Made by a program: the position numbers and the translations under genes | Notes under the pieces: model-generated | The model's database searches: none | Told to the model about the DNA's origin: nothing | What the model saw: only the letters and a program-made list of their open reading frames with translations | Assembly (NCBI RefSeq): GCF_963678635.1 | Contig: NC_087070.1 | Location: 29,428,048-29,492,047 of the forward strand | Origin: Symsagittifera roscoffensis | Lineage: Eukaryota > Xenacoelomorpha > Acoela > Convolutidae | Reading direction: 5' to 3' | DNA length: 64,000 nucleotides | Shown: piece by piece, positions 11,903-21,635 of the stretch | Numbering within the stretch: the first letter of the stretch is position 1 | Layout of the letters: each line of letters starts with the position of its first letter

Positions 11903-12327
11903 CTCAAGAACGATGTCGTCATCGCGTGCTGCCTCTGTGAGTGAATCCCCAGAAACCCGAGTGTCACTCAAGATACAGTGCCAGTGGTCATTTACAGAAG
12001 TTTGCAGCAGACTTAAATTTATCTACCTTCCAAAATTCACAACCATATACAATTTTCACACTATCGCTAAACAGCAATCAAAATCTGCACACACCTGCAC
12101 CAATGAATTCTCGCTTTTTAAGCTGGTAATTTAAAATTTTATTTGTCCTATTCAATCAGGAAATTGTCATGCAGCATTTTGATTTATATAATAGATATAG
12201 CATATTAATAACAATATCTCATTTGTTAAAACTTCTTTTTGGTGAACCCAGATTTCATCCGAGTTCACCCTCGAGCCCCCTCCCTCTCAAGACTCAAGAC
12301 TCTAGAATTTCCTTTTGAGCCACCGGC
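11903..12327 (-). other. E2 3' untranslated region
   Basis: It lies between the p4 stop and the polypurine tract, is AT-rich, and has no convincing ORF. I see no clear similarity to the E1 3' UTR. Confidence 0.5.
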
Positions 12328-15078
12328 TCACCTCGTGTTCTTCGCCCTCGAGGTACCAGACCCAGATATATTTGACACTGTGATCTGTTTCAATAGTGCC
12401 TCTTCATCATCGGAGCTGATCACAATCTCCTCCCAAGCCTTCAGCTGTTCATAGGATCGCATCCACTCCCTTTGCTCCTGCAGTCTCTTCGCTTGATTCG
12501 GTAAGCTCTTCACCTTTGACTCCCGGTTCAAACAGAAGAAATTGTGAAGACTCAGGCTTACATTCTTCGCCAGGTCCTCCTCTAGTATCGACTCCTTCGC
12601 TCTTGTGTTGTTTCTGGATAATCTACCCACTCTTTTCCACCCCGTCGTGATCGCATTTCGATGGGTCAGCAGAAGTCTCTTGAAGGCATCTGGTCCTATC
12701 TCGGCCTGGAACTGTCGATATTCCTTTTGATGTTTCCTCATGTGATCCTTCGTCACCACGTATAACCAGGACGTTAACGTCGCGCGAAACCAAGGAAAGA
12801 ACCTTAAGCGGCTCCACACGTGTCTGACCTCCATTGGTATGGCGAATACCTTGCATGCGGTCTCGAACAACTCAAGTCTCCTGCTGTAATCTATCGCGTG
12901 AATCGATTCTGCCGTTGGCGTCTTCGATTCCCGATACTTTGCTACATTTTCTTCAATCCATCGTAGAGCCAGCATCGTGCTCTCCACCAGGATGGTCACC
13001 TTTTGCTGATAGTCGGGCAGTCCCAACGACCTGATTTCCTCCACATCCCAGATCAGGCAGAGATTGGCGTGGTCTGGGTACCACACTGTTTGCGCCAAAC
13101 AGTGGCATGGACAATCCCCATGTGTGAGGTCGATGCTCCTAAGATTGCGTTCTCCCGAGGCTTCTAGAAGAGGCTCAAGTTCCATCATTTTCTCGTGTAT
13201 CACGTCGATCTCCTCGAGGTTTGGAGCACCAACCATGGGTTTCCCGATCACGTTTTGTCTCTCGTGGTCACTTGTGTTTTCACCCACCAAACCTAAAAGT
13301 TCTTCAACCCAGATTTCACTCAAGTCGTCCCTCTGTTCTTTCGGCACTGTTCCTCGGATCTTCCTGAACAGCTTGTGTGAATGATGCGACATCCGAGCCA
13401 GTCTTACGCATTTGGGCACTGAGAAGGCTTTGTCTATCAATACCCTTTGGCTGGATACTTCCACCATCGCCATGTGTAATGGGTAGTGGCTGCCACATAG
13501 GTTGGCCATCACTGACCCCACTAAGGACTTCGCATTTAGAGGCAGACCATAGGCTTCGCTCATGGGAAATCTCATCTCCGCTTCAAGTCCAACCTTCCAA
13601 CTCTTGATGTGCTTCTGGGTCACTTGCAACACCCCGGGCCATGACCCCACGCTCAACGCGGTCACCAAGTGGTGTTCTGACTCTAGCCTCTCCAGTGACT
13701 GGAGACTGCACATTCTTGAGAAGAATCCCAGAGCTGTTGCTAGGTTCACCGTGGTATTCGCGTAACACTCAGCCACTATCTGTATCTCACTCTTCTCCCT
13801 TTCGGTTATGTCTTCAAACCAGGTGACTAGGTCTTCCTTCTGGAAAGACTGTATCCTGACGCATGATCGTCCATCGCAGGTGTGCTCGCAATTCCCACAC
13901 GTCGAATCAAGACAACTGCCCGGCTCCATCTTCTTTATTGACCCTGTCCCACTCGTCACCTCACTCGACTCCTTCACCTGAGGCAGGATCAGTCTATGTA
14001 CTATACTCAATGTCGCCAAATCTTCATCCTCTGTCGGCGCTAGTCGCACTCGCTCCGTGACTTCCTCGCTCAGGCTCGCATGGGTATGTGGACACCAGGA
14101 GGGCCTCAGCAATTTCCACACCACTCCCAGATTCGTGGTCAACATGCCGTTCATACCCATATTTAGTTCGACTCTCTTACTTGAGCGCGGCACACTTATT
14201 ACTTCCGGTGTCTTCTCGAGAATGAAACCTAGGCTAGGTCTCTCTCTCTCCACAGTGTCTATCTCCACTATCTTCTCTGTCCTGAACTTCAGCAGCTCCG
14301 CCACCTCGTAGTTTCTGTGGGCACCTCCGGCTTCCAAGTCCAAGAAAGGGTTGTACGCCATCCCCATCACTCCAGACACATACTGGTACTCTCCCTTTTT
14401 GTTGGGTTTCAAGTACTCTCCTGACGAAGCCAAGTTACGGTGTACGTCGTGTTTCTCCTCGAACTTCTTGTTGTAGAATCTCCGTATCTCATCTAACTTC
14501 CTGTGGCTCTCTAGAGACTGCCTAGAACCATCCTCCTTTTCTATCCCAGTATTCTGGTACACGTTCAAGATGACTGCGGAGACTCTCCTTTCCAGCGTCT
14601 TGCTTCCAATTGCTCTCTGGTGACATGCTAGGATGGTACTATCAGTCATCATCGACATTATCCACCTCAAGAAACAGGTAGCATCTTTCCTCCTTGCCAG
14701 ACTCAAGCCTGAGTTATCCCTAGCAACGTGTTGCATCAGTACTCGATACACCTCTAGATTCTTGCCTCCCAATTTCAACTTATCGTACGAAGTCAGTGTC
14801 TCTAACTCTATTCCCAACAGGCTCCACGCGAACATCAGTTGTCCTGCGGTTCTAATGAAGGGATTCGCCATCAACGGCGATGCCGATGAGGATGTTCTCA
14901 TCGCTTCTTCAAAATGATTCCTCAACAAGTTCTGCCAAGTTCTCTTCAGTTGGCTCCCCAATTCCAATTTGTTGATGTCAGCCTTCTGCTGGGTAGCCCA
15001 GTTGCGTCGTTTGCCTGACGCTCCACTGTCGAGCTTCTTTAGGCAGTCTTCCAATTCCTGCAATGTTTCCAGGGCCAC
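12328..15078 (-). CDS. E2 p4: unrecognised C-terminal region of the second polyprotein
   Basis: An open frame of 916 codons. It aligns along its length with E1 p4 (793 residues) and the end of E1 p3; shared landmarks are MAYNPF, PSWCPH, PKCVRLARMS, CHCLAQT.WYP and FFPWFRA / LMPWFRA. A Cys-rich cluster (C-X4-C-X2-C-X3-C-X4-C, in GSCLDSTCGNC to GRSCV) could bind zinc, and CHC recurs later. I see no signal peptide or membrane segment, so it is not an obvious envelope protein, and no known family is recognised. The listed start is a GTG. The frame is continuous with p3 upstream except for a TGA at 15136-15138, so it was probably one protein with p3. Conservation across two diverged families implies a real function. 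Confidence 0.75.
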   Translation of the reverse strand: MALETLQELEDCLKKLDSGASGKRRNWATQQKADINKLELGSQLKRTWQNLLRNHFEEAMRTSSSASPLMANPFIRTAGQLMFAWSLLGIELETLTSYDKLKLGGKNLEVYRVLMQHVARDNSGLSLARRKDATCFLRWIMSMMTDSTILACHQRAIGSKTLERRVSAVILNVYQNTGIEKEDGSRQSLESHRKLDEIRRFYNKKFEEKHDVHRNLASSGEYLKPNKKGEYQYVSGVMGMAYNPFLDLEAGGAHRNYEVAELLKFRTEKIVEIDTVERERPSLGFILEKTPEVISVPRSSKRVELNMGMNGMLTTNLGVVWKLLRPSWCPHTHASLSEEVTERVRLAPTEDEDLATLSIVHRLILPQVKESSEVTSGTGSIKKMEPGSCLDSTCGNCEHTCDGRSCVRIQSFQKEDLVTWFEDITEREKSEIQIVAECYANTTVNLATALGFFSRMCSLQSLERLESEHHLVTALSVGSWPGVLQVTQKHIKSWKVGLEAEMRFPMSEAYGLPLNAKSLVGSVMANLCGSHYPLHMAMVEVSSQRVLIDKAFSVPKCVRLARMSHHSHKLFRKIRGTVPKEQRDDLSEIWVEELLGLVGENTSDHERQNVIGKPMVGAPNLEEIDVIHEKMMELEPLLEASGERNLRSIDLTHGDCPCHCLAQTVWYPDHANLCLIWDVEEIRSLGLPDYQQKVTILVESTMLALRWIEENVAKYRESKTPTAESIHAIDYSRRLELFETACKVFAIPMEVRHVWSRLRFFPWFRATLTSWLYVVTKDHMRKHQKEYRQFQAEIGPDAFKRLLLTHRNAITTGWKRVGRLSRNNTRAKESILEEDLAKNVSLSLHNFFCLNRESKVKSLPNQAKRLQEQREWMRSYEQLKAWEEIVISSDDEEALLKQITVSNISGSGTSRAKNTR

Positions 15079-15135
15079 CCACCACGGTCGGGAGGTCTTC
15101 CTTGTTTTATTCTTCTCAAGAGCATCGCCTGGTGT

Positions 15136-16614
15136 TCATTTGAGACCCATTCTTTGCCGACGTCCACTTCCCAGGTCTTCCCGCTCGTCGAACCTCGCTT
15201 CAATTTTTTTCCTCTGAGGCTTGAAGTTTTCTTCCGTTATTGAGCTGGTGGGGATTTCCATCTCTCTTTCTACGTCGAGCAGTTTCCTTGGCTCGTAGCT
15301 ACTCTTGTAGGCTGCTGTCTTCCATCGTGCCAGAACCATGGGGGCCGTCTCTCTCAAGTTTTTCTCCGAGACCGCATCCGCTGAAGGACTGCCCAATCCC
15401 TCCACGTCTCTCTTCCTCTTGCGAGACCTCACGTCTTCACTCGGGGGCGTTGTCGTTATCATCACTGACTCGACTTCTTTGTCTCCAACCAACCCTTCCA
15501 ATTCTTGCCTCCCCCCTGCTCGAGCCTTAAGGATATTATTACTTTTAATTATATTACTAGTTCCGACCTTATCCCCCCTTACACTTTCAATTATTTTATT
15601 GTCAGTTTTTTGTTTCAGAGTAGAGCTGTCTTTACATTTGTCTTCTTTGGTCTTTCGTGATGCCTTCCTCAACTCGACCATCTTGCTCAGCAGTTCTCCT
15701 CTAGCTTTCTCCTCCAGACTTGTCCCCATCAGGACAGGCTCTCCGAATTTCACCACCGTGTCACACAGCTCCTCCTTGAAATCATCCAATGTGGTCTCAT
15801 CGTCCACTTCTCGATTAAAATCGCTCAAGAATCCTCGCCAAGCGTCCTCATCCAGAGTGCCTAGGAAAGCATCCCTGTTTCCCTCGAAGGTGTTCTTCTC
15901 CCTTTTTTCTGCGCTCAGGAAAATCATCCCCATGTTAGGATTCTCGCTCGTCAGTGGTAACTTTAGATTCTTGCGGGGAGATGAGGTCAGAGGTGGCGTG
16001 GCAGTGTCTGCCCAATTTTCTCCACTCGGATCCTTCAACAGTTCTTGCGTTTTGAACTCCTCCTCTGATGGTTTTTGCTCCGGTGTGTTTCCCACTTCCA
16101 TATCCTCTCCTGCCTTGCTGAGAGTCTCGTCCATGCTCTCCTCTCCCGATTCTGATTCTCTTCTCTCAAGAATCCTCCTGAATCGATCTTCTACAGGACC
16201 GCTCCTTTTATCCCCAGGGGTGCCCACCGATAGGGGTGATGGTGTCGCTGGACCCGTTTTCTTATACTCGGTCAGAGCCACATACAATAGGCCTGCAGCA
16301 TCCAGCTCCTTCCCCTCCTGTCTCATCTCCACCTGCTCCAGTCCGTAAGGTGCCCGGTATCTTCTCGTGGCAAACACCATCTCATCTCCTTTTAGTGCGA
16401 TGTGTCCTTCCTCCACGATCATCCTGCCATCGTCCCACACCGGCAAATTGTTCTCCAGACCTGCCCGCTCAAGTGTTCTCAAGGCTTCTCGCACCTCGAA
16501 TTTCGGGGGCATCAAGCCTCTCATTTTCTTGGCTTGAGTTGTCCATGAATTTATTTTCGCATCGCTGGTATGAAAATAAATTGCTGCAGTGTAGACGATG
16601 AACAGGGGAGCCAT
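15136..16614 (-). CDS. E2 p3: charged, low-complexity middle region
   Basis: An open frame of 492 codons. Its first 60 residues (MAPLFIVYTAAIYFHT onward) align with the C-terminus of E1 p2 (MEPRFIGWNVAAAHTF), so a frameshift near 16600 splits p2 from p3 here. The rest is rich in Glu, Lys and Ser. The segment LGTLDEDAWRGFLSDF matches LSTLPEEEWERYQSEL of E1 p3. It ends in a TGA that is in frame with p4. No known domain. It is probably a linker or a disordered region of the polyprotein. Confidence 0.65.
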   Translation of the reverse strand: MAPLFIVYTAAIYFHTSDAKINSWTTQAKKMRGLMPPKFEVREALRTLERAGLENNLPVWDDGRMIVEEGHIALKGDEMVFATRRYRAPYGLEQVEMRQEGKELDAAGLLYVALTEYKKTGPATPSPLSVGTPGDKRSGPVEDRFRRILERRESESGEESMDETLSKAGEDMEVGNTPEQKPSEEEFKTQELLKDPSGENWADTATPPLTSSPRKNLKLPLTSENPNMGMIFLSAEKREKNTFEGNRDAFLGTLDEDAWRGFLSDFNREVDDETTLDDFKEELCDTVVKFGEPVLMGTSLEEKARGELLSKMVELRKASRKTKEDKCKDSSTLKQKTDNKIIESVRGDKVGTSNIIKSNNILKARAGGRQELEGLVGDKEVESVMITTTPPSEDVRSRKRKRDVEGLGSPSADAVSEKNLRETAPMVLARWKTAAYKSSYEPRKLLDVEREMEIPTSSITEENFKPQRKKIEARFDEREDLGSGRRQRMGLK

Positions 16615-18619
16615 CGATGAACTCCCTCTGTTGTTCTTCGGCTGCTGCTCTCGCGAACAGGGATGGGACCACCAGGGAGCTGTTCATCCCCAGGGTCATT
16701 CTCCTCACTGTTGGAAACTCTGGAATGCTTGCTGGTAGCACTTCCTTCTCCAATATCGCCTCTAGCTCCCTTTTCACCAACTCGAAGCTTTTCTTCCATG
16801 CGGGAATTCTCAAGATCTCTTGTCCACTCGCTGTCAGGGGATTTAGGTTCCAGAATTTGGGGTAGGTTTCGATGGGGCCTTCGCGCTTACCTCCCATCCT
16901 ACACTGCAGTTGTCCTCGGAAACTGTATATCACCAACTCCGGATCCTTCACCTTTCCGAAGAGCACCGTGTTGCTCATTTGTGCCCTTAGCACCTCCTGC
17001 TGACACCAATTGAGTGTCGTCCCATCTAGTATGCTTATGAGGCTCAAGTGGGTCACTGAGTAGCGATAAGCTGTCACCAGAGGATCTGGAAACGCGTACG
17101 TCACGGCTGGTCCATAAATGCAGGTTACAACCTCCTCTAGCCCCCGGATCATCCCCATGGGGTCCGATCTTATGGCCAGGCACATGTCCGTCAACAGAGG
17201 CATGCCCCCATTCACTTTCCTCCATTCATCTTGCGTCTTCGGGCTCTTTTCTTCACCAGTCAGGTGCCGGTTTTGCATCAGGAGGTACTGCACTAGGAGC
17301 GTCTTTAGTCCGGCAGCACACTTATACGAATAGGTGTCAATACTCGAGTGTGTTTTTCCCATCGACAGGGGCTCTCCGTATTTCCTTAGCCGGTGAAATG
17401 ACATCAGTTCCCCATGGGTTAGAAGTACCAATGCCAAGTACCCGTCAATCCGGAGTGTGTCCACGCCCCGACTGAACATGTACGCTGGGCCCATATTGAA
17501 CAGGTACCTTGGGTAAACCAGGTACAGCGCCAACAACAGACTGATGGGCATGTTCAAGATTTCCTGTATAAAGGCTCCAAAGATAGTCTCTTTCGCGCTG
17601 TACACTCCAGCCATGAACTCCTTTCCCCAACAAGGACTCAAGAACTCAAGAATCTCGTGATCCCTCCTCGTCCTCAGCTCACCCCTTGCGTGCTCCCTCC
17701 AGAATACTCCAATCATGACCTCGTTGGCCGCTGTGACGAACCTGGCCACCGTCATTTCCCTCTTCTCGGCCACTTCCAGCTGCTCCTCAAGAAAATCCCA
17801 GATTTGCTTCACAAGAGGTGGGGCATCCTGTCTTGTCTTCTCCGTGGCGTTTTCCAATCTTGGTGTCAGGAAGGGCCATCTGCCTCTCTCTTGTGTCAGC
17901 CGATACACCATCGACTCCAGCTGCTTCTCCGCTGCGGCCACGTTCTTCCTTTCGTTGCTCGGCCCTCTAGACTTACTGGTGGAGCTTGTGATAGTCAACT
18001 CCATACTTTGAAACCACAGGATGGCCGTCAGGTGAGTCACTACTGGATGATCATCCCCTATAACCGGACTGAGCTTGAGTTGCCTGGCGATGTTTGATAT
18101 CTCCAGCAAGAGGACCTCGTCTAATACAATGAGGATGTCTGCCAACTCGTAGAAGCCCCTCAACGCGTGGGACACATCCGCCCACGCCGCCGCCAGTTCT
18201 GACTTGCGAAGTCTCAAGTTCGTTGGTTCCAACTCCCGATTGGGAGCTGCCATCAGAATACGCCACCCATTCCCTTCCGCTATCAAGATCAAGATCGCAT
18301 ATACAAACTGCAGAGCGGGAGGCATGCTCGCGTACCCAGGGGACGTCGTGAACACTACTTTTGTCTTGGAGCCAAATCGTGAGGCAACGTTCTCTTGTAC
18401 CTCGTTCATTGCTGCAAATAACGTCTGGATAGCTTCCCAGATCCTCTTCGGTGCTGGTTCACCACCCTTGAGCTGCTCAAGAAACCCTGTCGCATGCAAG
18501 TGATCATTCATTCCTGCAAACATTAGTAGCTCGTGTTCTCCGATTTTATTGCTGCCACCAAGGTTAACATGTGGTTTAGTCCTGCTCCCGGTAGTGAGTA
18601 TATTAAAGTTTCCGGCCAA
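16469..18619 (-). CDS. E2 p2: degenerate SGNH-like region plus unrecognised region
   Basis: An open frame of 716 codons that aligns with E1 p2. Near its start LLMFAGMNDHLHATGF corresponds to IVVAGSNDHLQSRG in E1, and it recalls block III (GxND) of SGNH hydrolases. FTTSPGYASMP and LMAAPNRELEP follow in the same order as in E1. The block I segment is in the neighbouring frame (18523-19212), where the Gly-Asp-Ser is not kept. The second half (LRIDGYLALVLLTHGEL, PAVTYAFPDP) is conserved with E1 but not recognised. Its C-terminal 35 residues are an out-of-frame tail after a frameshift. Confidence 0.65.
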   Translation of the reverse strand: MAGNFNILTTGSRTKPHVNLGGSNKIGEHELLMFAGMNDHLHATGFLEQLKGGEPAPKRIWEAIQTLFAAMNEVQENVASRFGSKTKVVFTTSPGYASMPPALQFVYAILILIAEGNGWRILMAAPNRELEPTNLRLRKSELAAAWADVSHALRGFYELADILIVLDEVLLLEISNIARQLKLSPVIGDDHPVVTHLTAILWFQSMELTITSSTSKSRGPSNERKNVAAAEKQLESMVYRLTQERGRWPFLTPRLENATEKTRQDAPPLVKQIWDFLEEQLEVAEKREMTVARFVTAANEVMIGVFWREHARGELRTRRDHEILEFLSPCWGKEFMAGVYSAKETIFGAFIQEILNMPISLLLALYLVYPRYLFNMGPAYMFSRGVDTLRIDGYLALVLLTHGELMSFHRLRKYGEPLSMGKTHSSIDTYSYKCAAGLKTLLVQYLLMQNRHLTGEEKSPKTQDEWRKVNGGMPLLTDMCLAIRSDPMGMIRGLEEVVTCIYGPAVTYAFPDPLVTAYRYSVTHLSLISILDGTTLNWCQQEVLRAQMSNTVLFGKVKDPELVIYSFRGQLQCRMGGKREGPIETYPKFWNLNPLTASGQEILRIPAWKKSFELVKRELEAILEKEVLPASIPEFPTVRRMTLGMNSSLVVPSLFARAAAEEQQREFIDGSPVHRLHCSNLFSYQRCENKFMDNSSQENERLDAPEIRGARSLENT

Positions 18620-19212
18620 AATAACTTGAGAGACGTTCCCTCAAAATCCGATCTCGTTACGATGACCACCCTCGCAGCGACTGGGTCCGCTCTGTCATAA
18701 ACTGCCAAGGTTTTGGCCAGCTGGGTGTTCCCGCAGGGTTTACCGTATCTGGGGTCGTCGGCTAATCTCGTACCCTCATACGCGGCGTCCGGTAGTTCCA
18801 TCTCCCTCGGGTCCAACAGTTTGTCCACCACCCTCAACTGTGCTGGAGTTGCCAACCTAATCCTGGCAATGCTGGTTCGATGCTTGGGAGGCTCCACCAC
18901 GAGTCCCGGACTCCCCAGCGACTTGAGAGGCCTATAGTTGATGGGTCCCATGACGGATTTCGTGGGAATCCCAGTCAGATCCGCTGTCTCCATTATTTTC
19001 GCTCTTGAGAAATGCGTCTCGTGAGCCTTCAGCCAGTCCACGCACTGGTGTCTACCCAAGTCTTCGTGTGACACCCGCTCAAGACCCAAAGCTTCCGCCA
19101 ACTCTAGCCTGCACTCCAGATCTTCCAAGTCCAGCTCCTTCACCTTCTCCACATATCTCGACCTACTGGTCTCCGCTGGCCTCTCCGGTTTCTTTTTCTC
19201 TGCCACCACCAC
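18523..19212 (-). CDS. E2 p1/p2 junction segment
   Basis: An open frame of 229 codons in the same frame as the upstream p1 pieces, ending in a stop after it overlaps p2 in another frame. VDWLKAHETHFSRAKI matches VDWLLAEQEQFSSTTM of E1 p2. VVIVTRSDFEGTSLKLFWP matches LIVASSDYLYTPRSLFWP. This shows that p1 and p2 were a continuous protein, now broken by a TAG at 19252 and a frameshift near 18560. Confidence 0.65.
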   Translation of the reverse strand: MVVAEKKKPERPAETSRSRYVEKVKELDLEDLECRLELAEALGLERVSHEDLGRHQCVDWLKAHETHFSRAKIMETADLTGIPTKSVMGPINYRPLKSLGSPGLVVEPPKHRTSIARIRLATPAQLRVVDKLLDPREMELPDAAYEGTRLADDPRYGKPCGNTQLAKTLAVYDRADPVAARVVIVTRSDFEGTSLKLFWPETLIYSLPGAGLNHMLTLVAAIKSENTSY

Positions 19213-19251
19213 CGAGGATATTACCGAACCCTGAGGAGTTGATGACGTTGC

Positions 19252-20481
19252 CTACTCGGCCTCCATGGGTGCGGCGCCCGGCAACCTGGTCCGGCTGTTC
19301 CTCGAACTGTCTCTAGAATCGGCCATCGCTCCCAGACGACTGGACAAAGCTCTCGGGTTGAAGAAGGGTGGATTTGGGGGTGGTCCGAACGTGACTTGGG
19401 CCGTAACTAGCAACTCTGCCTCCAAAGTCCTTATGTGCCTTTGGAAGACGTCATTTAACAACTCCACCCCTCTGGACCTGTCAAAATGAATTCCGTCCGA
19501 GGATGCATCGTCGGGGAAAGCAGATCGCTCCATCTGCTCGGCTACGTCCAGTAGTCCAACGGGGAGGACGCTCCTTTGGTGAATCTGCCTAATTATTTCA
19601 TTCCGGTTTCGCACTTTCGTGTTCATCTCCATTGCATGTTGATCCGCTTTCATGTTATAAGGAATGGTGCACACCGTGAGAATGGCAGGATCCATTTGAA
19701 TCCGCAATTCCTAAAGAATGCAGCTCATCTTGTCATGCAGCCTCGTCACCTTCCTTGCCTCCCCCTTAGACACGTCATTCGTCCCGACCATCAGAGTTAC
19801 CGTGTATACTCTTGCCATCCCTAGCATCTCAAGTGTTGCCAACATCTGCGGCGTCGCAGCTCCAGCGAAACTCAAGATCCCCGTTTGCCAATGGGATTGA
19901 ATCCGGGTCAGCACCCGCAACAAGCTGTCCCCTATGATCAGGTGGACCGCCCCCTCAGGCACACATGGCTGCGTGAGGTATTCCACCCAAGCCGCGTCAT
20001 GGAAGCAATCCCTCCTGTCTCTCTGCGCCGTGCTCCAATCCATCCGATTGTGCCTGTGGTATCTGCCTTCCGTATTCTTCTTGTAACTTGAGATCACCAC
20101 ACTCCTGACAGGTTGCTCCCTCCACGTGGAGGGTAGCTCCACTCTTGCTGGACTCTCACGACTCCTTAGCTGTAGCCGCTCGTTCAACTCATTCAGTCGT
20201 GACGAGCTACCGCTCCCCTGACTACTACTCGGGGTTGAACTTGGGGTATATCCAGGCAGCGCGACGTCCATCAATGGGCGTATTATTTGTGTCTCTAGGC
20301 CACGCAGGGAGGACGTTGATTCAGTTGGTATCCACACCTCCAACCCCTCATTCATATGCTCTTGAGCCGCGCGATCAAGGTTAAATCGTCCTTTCGATCT
20401 AGGAGCTTCGTCCACCTCCATACGCGACTCTGGCTTTGAGCCGGTAACCATCCGCTCTTTGGGCCAAGCCCCTTTCTGCAT
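19252..20481 (-). pseudogene. E2 p1: SGNH/GDSL hydrolase domain, interrupted
   Basis: Two open pieces in one frame, separated by a TAG at 19711, carry the SGNH blocks in order: LIIGDSLLR (block I, nucleophile Ser), MVGTNDVS (block III, Asn) and DGIHFDRSRG (block V, Asp and His). Spacing matches E1 p1. SGNH hydrolases cleave esters of lipids, sugars or other acyl groups; the substrate here is unknown. Apart from the stop codon, all catalytic positions are kept, so loss of the frame is recent relative to the divergence from E1. A further TAG closes the frame at 19252. Confidence 0.8.
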
Positions 20482-20499
20482 GTCAAGCTCGCGTTGTCG

Positions 20500-21173
20500 T
20501 TACTGGATCCTCTCAAGCTCCGACTTCAGCTGCTCACAATTCGCGGCATTCTCTCGTACTCTTTGTTCCTGTAGATGCTCAGCTCTCAACGTATCCAGTT
20601 CCCTCCGCGCTTGGTCCTTTTCGACGACCGCTTGATCCCTCTCAAGTTTCGCCTGATCTCTCTCAAGCTTCGCTTGATCCCGGTCGAGGTTCGCCTTGTT
20701 CCTCTCCCGCTGAGTCCTCTCAAGCTCTCTCTTCATGATACTGAGGTCTGGGTACGCTTCCCCCGTTTGTTGCGATCGCGACATCGATGGTATCTTACTC
20801 GTGCTCTGGCCTGTAGATCTGACTGATGGTCTGATCGGTAGTGGGAACTCCCCTGCACCATACTCGGTATTGTTACTCAAGCCAGGGTTCCTTGCCAAGT
20901 CGAACCCCCTTATCGCTCCATCCACATTCCAAGACAGCCATCTGGTTGCTCTTGGTTGGATATTCCATCGGTGGTGTAGCCGACCATCAAAACCGCTTCT
21001 GTCGCAGACTCCCGGCACTCGCCCTCTTCCTCCAACTGGAGGATGGCATTCAGCATCACTGCCATTCTCTCATCCATTTGAGTGTAATCCAGGTCCCTCA
21101 GGCGTCTGTACAACTCATCAAGTGTGGGCTTTTTCAAAGCCGATGGCATGGACTTCCAGAATTGATCTGCCAT
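20500..21173 (-). pseudogene. E2 p1 N-terminal part with coiled coil
   Basis: The first piece (from 21173) reads MADQFWKSMPSALKKPTLDE and aligns with the p1 start of E1 (ATLDEIYQRL). A frameshift near 20950 leads to a second frame with about 75 residues of heptad-like sequence rich in RDQAKLER repeats, a strong coiled coil. It ends in a TAA at 20500. The coiled coil suggests oligomerisation of the hydrolase protein. Confidence 0.7.
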
Positions 21174-21635
21174 TTCTGTGACTTCCAGGTGATCTTGAGT
21201 ATTAGCAACTTGAGTTTTACCTGAGCAACTTGAGTTTTAGCTGAACAACTTGAGTTTTACTTCTTGAAGCGTCGTTTAATTTGCGTTTGCGTTTAAGGAC
21301 TTCCTTTCTTCAATTGAATGCAGTTGGGTAGTCAATTTGACTTTACCAAATCAATCTGAAAATAACACCCGATTTTTAGACTAACAGGCTATGTTCCTAA
21401 CCTAAAAACCCCATTTGCCACTATAGTTAAAATCCTTTCCTTCTCGTCCTACTAAAATAGTTCAATTGGAAATTTTCCAAAAGCATCCAGTTTCATTTTA
21501 TGTTTTAGCACCATCAATCGTTTAAAATTTAATTGTCATGCCAATCACCTTTAAGATTCTTTACCTGTTTTGTACCCCCTTACCTAACTCGAGATTCTCC
21601 CCTCATGCCCCACTCGAGACCCCCGTGTACCCGAC
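21174..21635 (-). other. E2 spacer between the Pol and SGNH regions
   Basis: 462 bp without a convincing ORF, equal in size to the E1 spacer (43735-44203). Three 20-bp tandem units with core CAACTTGAGTTTTA lie at 21206-21265. A promoter, splice acceptor or internal start signal for the downstream ORF is expected here, but I cannot point to one. Confidence 0.45.

Noticed and set aside
15338-16348. A 336-codon plus-strand ORF opposite E2 p3
   Set aside because: It is a shadow of the acidic and Ser-rich p3 frame on the other strand; composition explains it and E1 has no counterpart.
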